DNA from: Austropuccinia psidii | Lineage: Eukaryota; Basidiomycota; Pucciniomycetes; Pucciniales; Sphaerophragmiaceae | Direction: 5' to 3' | Assembly: GCA_023105745.1 (NCBI GenBank) | Contig: JALGQZ010000017.1 | Span: forward strand, 1,460,001-1,524,000 | Length of the DNA: 64,000 bases | In this document: piece by piece, positions 33,441-44,666 of the stretch | Layout of the letters: each line of letters begins with the position of its first letter | Position numbering within the stretch: the first letter of the stretch is position 1 | Position numbers and translations under genes: made by a program | Notes under the pieces: generated by a model | Databases searched by the model: none | Told to the model about the DNA's origin: nothing | The model's input: only the letters and a program-made list of their open reading frames with translations

Positions 33441-35635
33441 TGTAACGTTTGTCTATGAAACTATTGATAATAGTAGCAATATCAAGAGTACTATGAATGT
33501 CCTCAGTAGAAATATATAATATAATGAAATATTATAACCGCAGAATTAAATATAATTATTAAAAATAATTATAAAAAAATAAATTTAATTATTATTATAA
33601 AATATAATAATAAAAAAAATAATAATTATAATAAATTTTAATTATTCTATTATTGTTATAGTCACTGAAAGTTATAACAATAGGAAGTGTAAAGCCCTTA
33701 ATGAGACAATTACACATGGAAAATATGAATATTAACCACCTATAAATAATATAAATATAAATAATATAAATATTATTTATAAAAAAGAAATAAACATACA
33801 CTGTGCAGAAATAATTCTTATAGAATAAAATTCTATCAAAAAAACTAATACTAGATAAAAAAGATATAGAACTTTAGAGAAAACTTACTTATAATATTTA
33901 TTTAATACAACAAGTCAAACAACAACAGTTATTATATTAAATAATAATTATAAGCTAAAAGCACGCCAAAAATCAATATTTTTAAAGGTAAAACAAATTT
34001 TCATGTTAAAAATTATGATTAAAGAGTTTTTAAGAGGAATTTGTGGATTTTTAAAAGATATTTAAGATGATGATTTTATATGATAAAATGTATTATTGGT
34101 GATTACAACAATAATCTGAATTCTATGATTTCAATTATTTAATTTTCATTAATAAAGGATAAAATAACTTAAGAATTCCTTTTATAATAAGATTTCATAT
34201 TTAATAAAACTTTACCTGTTTAAATTTCTAATATGATTGGATTGATAATGAATGATGGACAAAAACAGTGATGAAAAGACTCTTTTATGTCTTCAGAGCA
34301 GCTCTCATGATTCATAATGAATATAGAGGGCGTGCTCAAACCAAAACTGAAAAACCATTCTTAAAAATAGAGTTCTTAACTTAAGGTAACTTATTTTGCA
34401 TTCCAATTTGAAGTTACCAGTGTTATTCTTAACTCCAAGTAACTTTAATCCTCATTTAAAGTAATTATTTTAAGTTTTTAATATAAATAAACTCATTTAT
34501 ATTAAAGTTCATCACATGAATAATTTAAAAATAGAGCTTCAATCAGAAATCTCTTAAACTCAATTTTTAATTAATTTTTAAAGAAGCTATAATTGTCTTT
34601 GAGCTTTAATTAAAAAAGTAAATTTCCAGCCTAATTACCCAGGAAATTTATTTGTAAAAGCTAATTAAAATTTATTTTACAAGTAGATAATATTAAATTG
34701 TAATCTGTGTGAAACGTTCAAGCAAATACATTAAGAATTGGATTTTTAATGAATTTTTGAAGTTATTGCTATTCTTCCACGTAAAATAGAAATGAACAGA
34801 AAACCTTAACTTTTGATAAGGTTTTAATGCTTGTAACCTTAAGGTTTTAAGCTTATATAAGCTTTCTAAGCTTAATTAAGTTTTGACAGCTCTTAAAAAC
34901 TTAAATTCAAGCCTGAATATTGGGATTTACCTTTGCCAGCTTGAAATTCCTGTCTAAATTGGGATAAAACCAGTTCAAACTTTAATGTTGGATCAAGTCT
35001 AATCTTAAAGTTTGAATAAGGTTGTAAATCCTCCAATACAGGTGGACAACCTTAATTGAATCCTTGCAGATCCAAAAAGCTGGGTACCCCAGCTCTATTT
35101 GGTCTTTTTCCTTTGTCCCACCTTTCTGCTTGGATTTTGACCTTTTTTTTATTTAAAGCCATACTATGGACTTAAACCCTTTGAAATTGAGCTCACGCAG
35201 GATTTAAAGTCTGTATGGAAAATCCTTAGCCAATTCAGTAAATATACACAACACCTCCATTTTAACTAAAATTTTGGTAAGTTTGCATAAACCTTATGCA
35301 AATTTAAATTTAAGCTTATTTAAGCTTAAATTTAACAATTTCAAAAAAATGTTAAAAAAACTTCATTAGTACTGTGAGATTCTTAAATATTCCAATAACA
35401 TATGAAATAAGTGTTTTTGGGTATACCACCTTATGGGTGTACCCTAGGTTATTTTTGGTGTAGAATCCAAAAGTGACATAATATTTATAAATTTGTTTAT
35501 CAAAAAAAAGTTATACCTTTTTTTTGTTATGTTTTATTTTAAATTCAATTAAAAAGTCTGTTGAAGACAAATTTAAGTTTGTATAAAGTCATTTGTGGAT
35601 TTATGGGTATGTTATACATACCTCACAGGCTCACA
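33441..35635 (-). repeat. Solo LTR E2 (2195 bp) inserted in element D leader
   Basis: On the plus strand it runs TGTAACGTTTG..CAGGCTCACA, flanked by AATAT at 33436-33440 and 35636-35640. It is collinear with E1. Confidence 0.92.
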
Positions 35636-35684
35636 AATATAAATGAATGAAAAGAAAGAATGAAATATGAGTTAATTAATTTAA

Positions 35685-36116
35685 TGTCACATGGGCTCTT
35701 CTAAGTGAAGAGGGCCTGGCACTCACTTATGGAGGGCTCAGGATATGGTAAGAAAGAATACACTTAAGAGTGCAAAGAGATGAATTACTAAAGAAAGAAA
35801 TATAAGCAAGGAAGAAACAAAAGAACAAGAGTAAGAAATAGAAGAGCCAACCACAAACAAGTCCAAGTCCCCTGTTTCAACCTGTCAGAATGAAAAGAGA
35901 AGGGTTAATAGGGATATGGCCACCCAACTCACACTGTATAGGCAAAGAAAGAAAATGCAAAAACTAACTTAATATTAACTAAAGATAATACACAAAATAT
36001 AGATAAGAATATTCATTAAATAATAAATAAACTAAATTAATTAACTGGGGAGAAAGAGGGGCTGGTATATGTGAGAATCACCAGCCCTGATCCAGAGAGA
36101 GAATTTTCATGAGAGG
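35685..36116 (-). repeat. 5' LTR of element D, piece 1
   Basis: It starts TGTCACATGGGC and follows 21970-22430 closely, then is cut by the A-type solo LTR. The other pieces are 38042-38302 and 49777-49814. Confidence 0.85.
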
Positions 36117-38036
36117 TGTGAGCCTTGAGGTATATTTTACATACCCAAATAGGCCACAATTATCTTTTTTAAATTTTGAATTATGCATAACTCATAAGTC
36201 ATGCATATATCCAAAATTAATCATTTTTAATTTCAGAAAAGATGAATAACCTTTTATTGAGTAAGTAAATCCATGGATTTTAGACCAGATTTGGATTCTA
36301 CACAAAAATTCACCTAGGGTAGCTCCATAGAGTGAATAAGCTCAAATTAACTCTTTGAGGTGGTAATATGGAAAATACTTCAATACCACATCATCAATAC
36401 CACATAAAAGATCTGTGAAAACTTTTGTTTTTCTTCATTTCACGCCAAAATGATGGGAATGTGACAAATCCCATTTTACATATACACTAAGAATAGTGTT
36501 ATGCATGTTTTGAGCACTTAATATCATGGTATTTTTAAATGGTTGTTTGATACACACATAGTGGATATCCCACTTGAAGCTTAAATTTCCAGTTTGACGT
36601 GAAAAATAAGCAAGGGGGACAAAAGACATCAAAAAGAGCCAGGGTACCCAACTTCTGAGGCCTCAGAGGGGTGGACAGCTCCAAAGCTTGGATCCATGGC
36701 TGATCTTGGCCTAATTGGTAAACTAAAACCTTTTGGGAACTGGGTTACCATGTTACAACTACTGTAAATCTTAAGAAAATAGCAAATAACATGCTATTTT
36801 GATGTGCCAAGGAGGTAAAGAGCTACTTAGACTCCTGTAACCATGTCAATTCTTAATGATTTTCCTTTTATAAACCCCAAAAGAGTAATTAACACCCTTT
36901 TTGGACTTGTATCCATTGATTTACCTCATAGCCACCAGTTAAACACTGATATTTGCAATTCTACGTAGAAATGAGGTAAAAACTTCAAAAATTCATTAAA
37001 AATACAATTCTTAATGAATCTTTCTGAAGCTTTCAGGAACAATGGAAGACTGTATTATCTATGGTACAACCAAAAGAAATTACAGTTCTACTAGTAAAAG
37101 AAAAGTTTTACTTACAGTCCATTTTTGACTATTCTACGTGGAGCACTGAATCTTCAAAAATTCACAGTAATTACAACCTGGGATGAAATTGGCAATAACA
37201 TTGATAACTTTGATAAATCAATTATTATTTTAGAATAAAATAAGATTTACAGATGTTACTCCTTTTATTCTTAACCACATTGGGGTTGTTAGTCATGTAA
37301 AAGCATCAATTAAGTAATTATGACAATCTTACGTGACAACAGATGATGCAATGAATAATCCAAAAGGGTTTATTGTTTTCTCACTCACTGGTTTTTCAGT
37401 TTGCTCCATGGAACGCCTCTGTGAGCTGTTGTTGACTTAAAAGAGGCGTCCTTTTGCTGTTTTTTCCACATCATCATCTTATTATCATTTAAATCATTAT
37501 TACCAACAAGTAAGTATTAGTTAAAGCTATTCTCAAGTGTTTTAAATCTATAAGAATCAATCAGAAAGACGTTAAATCATAGAATCCAACTATATATTGT
37601 TGTAATACTGTTATAAATTCATTTTGATTCTTAAATTCCACAATTCTACGTCAAATCTCTTTATCTTATCTTACAATAAGTTCTTTGGAATATTAGTGAG
37701 TGCTTTATTCTTAATTCTTAAAGTTTTTTCTCCAAAATTAGTTTTCTTCAAGAATTCCCATTATAATTATTCTTGCAAAAGATAATTATATATTGAAATA
37801 ATTTTATTATTTTAATAAAAGAAGTTTTGTTATTAAAATATCCTTGTAATTGATTCTTGTAGACAATGACTTGCTCACTGTTGAAATCACTAGTAGTGTT
37901 TAACACATGAAAGAAATGATTTTTTAATTATTTAATTGTGGTTATGATAATATTTTATTATTATATTTAAAAAGAACAGACATAGTGCTGTTGATTAATA
38001 GTGATATTATGATCAGTTTCATAGTAAAATCTTACA
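36117..38036 (+). repeat. Solo A-type LTR (1920 bp) inserted in D 5' LTR
   Basis: TGTGAGCCTTGAGG..CTTACA, flanked by AGAGG at 36112-36116 and 38037-38041. It is collinear with the LTRs of element A but clearly more diverged than the two A LTRs are from each other. Confidence 0.92.
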
Positions 38037-38041
38037 AGAGG

Positions 38042-38302
38042 ATTTAATGATTGAATTGAGTCTGGCCAATACAAGCACTGTACAGTTGTACAGAACCTGT
38101 ACAAGAGATGTGGTGGACTTGAGTGATCATACAGTTTCATAATGGTTTATCCAAACTGTATTGGGGTAATCCAGCCTGTACAGATGTTGACAGGCTGTAT
38201 TGAAGTACAAAGCTGTATGCATGTTTCAGCCAGGAGGATTGCTGAACCTGAATACTGATGCAAATAGTGGATCTGCTGATTTGAGGTGTTTGAGTGGGTG
38301 TA
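38042..38302 (-). repeat. 5' LTR of element D, piece 2
   Basis: Continues the D LTR (compare 22431-22695) up to the insertion point of element C at GTGTA (38298-38302). Confidence 0.85.
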
Positions 38303-39746
38303 TGTCACAACCACGGAAATTAACCCTCTTGGACCTCAATATGGCATATCCATAATCGTTGGCCAAATTGGCCATTGTCATTTCTTATGGCCTTAATGGT
38401 CATTTTATTATCTGGGGCCAACCTGGCCCCTTCACCATCATCAAGCCATTCTAGGCTGTCTCTGTGCTTTTGGGAATCTTGGGTATTTTCCATACAACAG
38501 GGAAAATACAGCCCAAAAGCCTGTATCTGGCTCTTTAAGCTTTAAATACAGTTTGCGCACTTTTTGCGCATTTAGCTGTATTTAGTCATTTAGGCCATAC
38601 TTCTCATGTATTATTTGAAATATTCCCAAAAGATCATATCAGGCCTTTTGTGGCTTAATTGCCTGTTTTGTGCATTTTTGCGCACTTTGCGCAAATACAG
38701 TTTTTAAGCTGTATTAGCTGTATTGGGCCAAAAACCCAAAAACCACTTTTACACTTCTGAAGCTTCCAAAACCCAAATTTCATTCATATCCTCCTTGTAT
38801 CATTCCAAAAGACCTTTGGCCCATTTCAATCTTCAATAACCAAAAGTGCCATATATGGTGTTATACACCATTATGCCCTCTTTTTCAGCAGAAATCCAAT
38901 GGCGGCAATTTCAAATGAATATTTCAACTTTTCAACGGGTCATCAAGGCAAACCTTCCAGAGGATTTATCAAGGCTCAAGAGCAAGTGTCATAATCTCAA
39001 ATACCAATCACACCATCAAGCAATCAATGGTTATTCTCACTCAGAGTATTCCTCCAAGGGAATACTGGCTGTTCATTCTAAAGGGATATTCAAGAGGCAG
39101 TTTCAAAACAATGTGTCAAGGGTCAATGCTCCACCAATCCACCTTGGAAACCCAATTAATTAAGTACAGTCTTAATTCATCAATACCTGTATTTTCCATC
39201 ATACATCATGGGAAAATCAATCAACACAGTTCATTTCCCAATATGGCAAGGTATACACTCCATCAGACAATCAATACAGGACCGCTGCTAGCCTGAAGGA
39301 GTCAAGCTCTCGACCTTTCACATATACCAGCCTCCTTTGACCCTGCGGGATTTTTCCCCCAGTTAATTAATATATTTTGATTTTATTTTATCTTTATTTA
39401 TCTTACCATTTTGTTAAGTGAATACTTATATTATCAATTCAGTCATTTTTAGCACCTTTTCTCTTATTCTTTCTTTGTCTTTCAATGGATATTTGGTGGT
39501 CATATCCTTACTAATTCCATTTCTCATTTTGGCAGGTTAAAACAGTGATTAAGGACTTACTTGGTTGGCTCTTTGGCCATTTGGCTTCTGATTTCTCTTG
39601 TTGCATCTCATCTTTGTACTTGCATCCTTCTTAGAGAAATTTATTCTTTATTTTATTTTCTTTATTCTTTGGAGTCTTCTGAGTGAGTTCCCTGATTGCT
39701 GAGTGCCAGGCCACCCTTGCTTTTCTGTCCAAGAGCCCCTGTGACA
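38303..39746 (+). repeat. 5' LTR of element C (1444 bp)
   Basis: Paired with 48187-49771. It keeps CG dinucleotides (TGCGCA words near 38555-38700) where the 3' LTR mostly has TG. Open frames in it such as 38846-39163 recur in the 3' LTR but are not genes. Confidence 0.92.
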
Positions 39747-40497
39747 TTATATAAATTAACTCATAATTTATTTTCATTCTTTTCATTCTTTCTTTATAAT
39801 TTCATTCACTCATTTCATTGATATTATGACTCTTTAATGCTTATGAACCTTATGATTTGTTGTCACCTCTCAATTTTCTCTCATTCATTCTTCATTCTGC
39901 AAATTGAAAGCTCACCCCCATTTTTTTTTGTTTCTTTTTTTTGAAATCTTATCTCAAATCATCATTTTTAATTCATTAATAATTCAGGTGTGATCTTAAT
40001 TTTCATTTGATTTTCAAATTTTTCATCAAGTTATTCAGACACATTCTTCACATCAAGATTCATATTTGATTCATTCTTCAAGAATTTTGATTTTCAAAAG
40101 AGAACTCACTTGATCTTGATTTGATTGCTTTATTTGACATAAATTGATATTGACCTCAAGAAAATTGATTGACCTGAAGATTTCATTGATTTTGCTGATT
40201 TTTCACATCAAGAATTTTGACATAAATAGATTTGTCCTAAAGAATTAATTTTGATTGATTGATGTTCTGCAAGTTTTGAACTGATTGATTTGACATATTT
40301 GATTAATTGACTTGAAGTTTTGATTTGATATTTAATTGATTGATTTACCTGAAGATCTCATTTGCTTTAGTGATTTTTATTGATTTTCCTCAAGATATTA
40401 ATTTTGACTTTGACTTCAAGCATTATTTCAATTGCCTCAAGTTTTCATCTTAAAATCTTGATTCTTGTCCATTTTATTTAATTTTTATCCTGACATC
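39747..40497 (+). other. Element C leader
   Basis: Untranslated leader. It begins TTATATAAATTAACTC straight after the LTR, a sequence shared with D and H leaders, with no TGG at the usual primer-binding place. The rest is rich in TTGATT repeats, with no gene. Confidence 0.65.
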
Positions 40498-41835
40498 ATG
40501 CCACTCCAACACTCACCTTGCGCAAGGCAGACAAGATCTCAGGCAAGAACTCAAGCTGTTCTCACGCCAACTCCCAGGGCTCCTCTTGATGGCACCCCAG
40601 CATTTTCTCAACTGAGGGCCAAATTGGACAGAGGACCCATTTTGGAAGGAGCAGCACCATCCAGGAAGGAAGGAAGAGTGCCAAGAAGATCAAGTTCATT
40701 TTCAGGAGTAGTTGGCGGATTTCCAGGAACTTCAAGGACCATTTTCAAGGGTCCAGGTGAAGATGGTGAAGAGGAGGAGGAGAATTCTGTGGAAGAGGAA
40801 GAGTCTGATGGTACTGAAGGTGTCCCTGCTCTGGTGGAGGCACCCCAAGGTACTGGAGGGCCAACTCTAGCCCAGTCTAATCAGCCTGTCTCACATCAGT
40901 TTGAACCATCTTTATTGGCCATTATGCAGAAAATGACTCAAATTATGGCCAATCTTCAAGCAGCTTCATCCTCTGAAGCATCAAGACCACCAGCCCTCAA
41001 GAATACATCTATGAAGGCACCAGAATGCTTTGATGGGACTCAACCCTTCAAAGTTAGAAGCTTTATTCAGTCTTGTCAACTTATTTTTCATAATGATTTG
41101 GCAAACTTCTCTCAAGACAGAAAGAAGGTTCTTTATGCCACTTCATTTCTCATTGGCAGGGCTGAAAAGTGGATTGAGCCTTATCTTTCCAATCTCACCA
41201 ATCAAGATCCAAATTACCTTCTCAATTCATGGAAACTATTTGAATCTCAATTCTTCACCTTATTTGGGGACCCAAATGAAGTCAGAAAAGCTGAAGCAGA
41301 ATTGGATTCACTAAGAATGAAAGAAGGTGGGCATGTATCTTTATACATTGCTCATTTCAGAAGTATTGTCTCATGAATTGGAGATTGGGGTGAAAGGGCT
41401 CTTATCCATCATTTCAGGAAGGGATTGCCATCCAGGATTTTGGATCAATTGGCCTCCCATCCTCCAATAATTGACTCTCTTCAAGACTTAATGGATATTA
41501 CCCTGGAGCTTGATACCAGGTAACATGAGAGGCAAAATGAAAAGAGTCATCATAAAGAGAAGAAGCCAGAAGCCTCAAAGTCAGATTCTTCTCATCCTCA
41601 AAGTTCTTCAAGCTCAAGTCAAAAGCAGAAGAAGAATTTTCAGAAGAAGGACAAGCCCCATTCTTCTTTATTGAAAAAAGATTTCAAGTTGATGAATTCT
41701 GAAAAAGAAATAAGAATAAAGGAGGGTCTATGTACCTATTGTGGTGGGAAGCATAGTCTTGAGTCCTATTTCAAATGGCCTCAAAACAAGCTTACCCAAC
41801 CGTCAGGCAAATTTCCCAGAGAGGGAAAAGCCTAA
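40498..41835 (+). pseudogene. Element C gag
   Basis: The capsid and nucleocapsid precursor. The ATG at 40498 (MPLQHSPCARQTRSQ) aligns with the D gag start better than the in-frame ATG at 40465. Domains are a Pro/Arg-rich N-terminus, an acidic run (EEEENSVEEEESD), a capsid-like region (APECFDGTQPFKV, FIQSCQLIFHND, LFGDPNEVRKAE), a Lys/Ser-rich linker and a zinc knuckle. Stops are TGA 41374-41376 (an Arg codon in D) and TAA 41521-41523. The knuckle reads CTYCGGKHSLESY, so its last cysteine is tyrosine and zinc binding would fail. The gag stop is TAA 41833-41835, just after the slip heptamer. Confidence 0.88.
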
Positions 41836-42766
41836 GTGAAGATCATGTTGTGTTCAATGGTCTTCACTGTTTTCCATCCATAGCACAGTTGTGCATTCTG
41901 AATACTGGTGTCAAAAATTCTCTTAAATTTTTTGTTTTTTCTTCTATCTCTGATATGTTTTGCAGTTTGTTCACAAGTATTCTTTGATCATGTCAGAACT
42001 CCCAGAGAAGATTCCTCTTATCATTCTTGACTCCTCTGAGTCTCCTTCTCTATTTGTGACTCACCATACTAAATATATGGTTGAGCTCCCTTCCTTCCCA
42101 AGCTTTGAATGTGACTTTTTAGTCATTGATACTCCCAAGGGAGAAGACCTCATATTGGGGTTTGACTTTCTCAATCATTTTAATCTATCTACCAAGTGGT
42201 GGCAAGGTCTGATCACCTTTAATGCTTATCATAAGGACTATTATGATCCTTCAAAATCTTTCAGTAATGACTTTTCTTGTGCCAAATCATGTGCAGCTCT
42301 GGTTGGTGATTCTAGAACACCATCATTTCCATCTTTTGTCCATATTCCTTCCCTTAATTCCCATCAGTCATTAATATCATCTAGAGATGAAGTCTTCAAA
42401 GAGATTCAAGATGTTGGAGAAGATAATTATGTATCTTCACTTCATCTCTTCTTTGGGAATATGGACCTTCCTCCTTCATCTTATCATGACTCCCTGGAGG
42501 AGTTGTGGGATGAAGAGGAAGAGCCAGAAGAAATAGAAAATGTGATGAAGGTTGTTCCTTCTGATTATCACCAGTACTTGGATGTATTCTCCAAGGTGAA
42601 AGCAGAGAAACTTCCTCCTCACCACGCCTGTGATCATCAAATTCAGCTGGAGGGGTCTCTCTACCTCCAGCTGGGGTGATCTACTATTTATCAAACCAAG
42701 AGTCAGATACACTTAGGGCCTACATCTCAGAGAATTTAGAGAAAGGTTTCATCTGACCAAGCTCCC
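41775..42766 (+). pseudogene. Element C pol, proximal part: damaged protease and RT linker
   Basis: It is in the -1 frame of gag. The segment that holds the catalytic DSGATNSF in element D is missing near 41960-41970, where the frame also changes. What remains is SELPEKIPLIILDSS, then GEDLILGFDFLNHF, the long linker to RT (VPSDYHQYLDVFSKVKAEKLPPHH), a frame break at 42678 and a TGA near 42754 before the reverse LTR interrupts it. Without the active-site aspartate no protease activity is possible. Confidence 0.85.
41823..41829 (+). promoter_or_regulatory. -1 ribosomal frameshift slip site, element C
   Basis: The heptamer G GGA AAA lies in the gag frame as GAG GGA AAA GCC TAA, the stop being two codons past the heptamer. 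The -1 frame continues as GKSLSEDHVVF, matching the D pol start. The same heptamer, spacing and following GCC T-stop occur in D. Confidence 0.75.
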
Positions 42767-44666
42767 TGTAAGATGTGATTATGAAACTGATGATGATATT
42801 ACTATTAGTCAGCAGTACTATGTCTGTTCTTATGAAATATAATAATAAAATATTATTATGGCCACAATTAAATAATTAAATAATTATTTATTTCACATGA
42901 AAAACACTACTAGTGATTTTAACAGTGAGCAGTAATTGTCTACAAGAATCAATTACGAGAAGATTTTAATAATAAAACTTCTTTTATTAAAATGATAAAA
43001 TTATTTTAATATACAATTATCTTTTGCAAGAACAATTATGAATATAATTCTTGAATAAAACTAATTATTTAGAGAAAAACTTTAAGAATTAAGGATAAAT
43101 CACTCACTAATATTCCAAAGAGCTTATTGAAAGATAAGACAGAGAGATTTGACGTAGAATTGTGGATTTAAGGGATCAAAATGTATTTATAACAGTATTA
43201 AAACAATATATAGTTGAATTATATGATTCCACTTATATCTGATTGATTTTGAAAGAACTAAAAAACTTAAGAATAGCTTTAACTAGTACTTACTTGTTGG
43301 TAATAATGATTTAAATGATAATAAGATGATGATGTGGAAAAAACAGCAAGAAGGGCCTCTTTTAAGCCAACAACAGCTCACAGAGGTGTTCCATGGAGCA
43401 AACTGAAAAAAGCAGTGAGTGAGAAAACAATAAAACCTTTTGGATTATTGATTGCATCATCTGTTGTCATGTAAGATTATCATAATTCCTTAATTGATGC
43501 TTTTACGTGACTACCAACCCCAATATGGTTAAAAATAAAAGGAGTAAAATCTGTAAATCACCTTTTAATCTAAAATAATCATTGATTTCTCAAAGTTATC
43601 AATGTTATTGCCAATTTCATCACAGGTTGTAATTACTGTGAATTTTTGAAGATTCAGTGTTTCATGTGTAATAGTCAAAAATGGACTGTAAGTAAAACTG
43701 TAATTCTTTTTGGGTGTACTATGTATAATACAGTCTTCCATTGGTCCTGAAAGTTTCAGAAAGATTTATTAAGAATTGTAATTTTAATGAATTTTTGAAT
43801 TTTTACCTCATTTCTACGTAGAATTGCAAATATCAGTGTTTAACTGGTTGCTATGAGGTAAATCAATGGATACCAGTCCAAAAAGGGCTTTAATTACTCT
43901 TTTTGGGCTTATTCATGGAAAATAATTAATAATTGACATGGTTGCAGGAGTCTAAGTAGCGTTTTACCTCCTTAGCATGTCAAAATAGCAGGTTATTTGC
44001 TATTTTCTTAAGATTTACTGTAGTTGTAACATGGTAACCAAGTTCCCAAAGTTTTTTAGTTTACTAATTGGGCCAAGATCAGTCATTTATCCAAGCTTTG
44101 AAGCTTTCCACCCCTCTGAGGCATCAGAAGTTGGGTACCCTGGCTCTCTTTGATGTCTTTTGTCCCCCTTGCTTATTTTTCACATCAAAATAGAAATTTA
44201 AGCTTCAAGTGAGATATCCACTATGGGTGTACCAAAGGTCCATGTAAGAATACCATGATATTAAGTGCTCAAAACATGCATAACACTATTCTTAGTGTAT
44301 ATGTAACATGGGATTTTTCACATTACCATTATTTTGGTGTGAAATTAAGAAAAACAAAAATCTTCACAGATCTTTTGTGTGGTATTGATTATGTGGTATT
44401 GAAGTATTTTCCATATTACCACCTCAAAGAGTTAGTTTGAGCTTATTCACTCTATAGAGCTACCATAGGTGAATGTTTGTGTAGAATCCAAATTTGCCTT
44501 AAATCCATGGATTTATTTACTCAATAGAAAGTTATTCATATTTTCTGAAATCAAAAATGATGAATTTTGGATATATGCATGACTTATGAGTTATGCATAA
44601 TTAAAAATTTATTTTTAAGAGTATTGTGGCCTATTTGGGTATGTAAAATATACCTCAAGGCTCACA
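42767..44666 (-). repeat. Solo A-type LTR, reverse, inserted in element C pol (1900 bp)
   Basis: On the plus strand it starts TGTAAGATGTG and ends GGCTCACA, the reverse complement of the A LTR. The flanks CTCCC (42762-42766) and CTCCT (44667-44671) are a target duplication with one later change. Element D, uninterrupted at this point, reads through as AGCTCTTCTTCAACAGG, confirming the junction. Confidence 0.88.
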
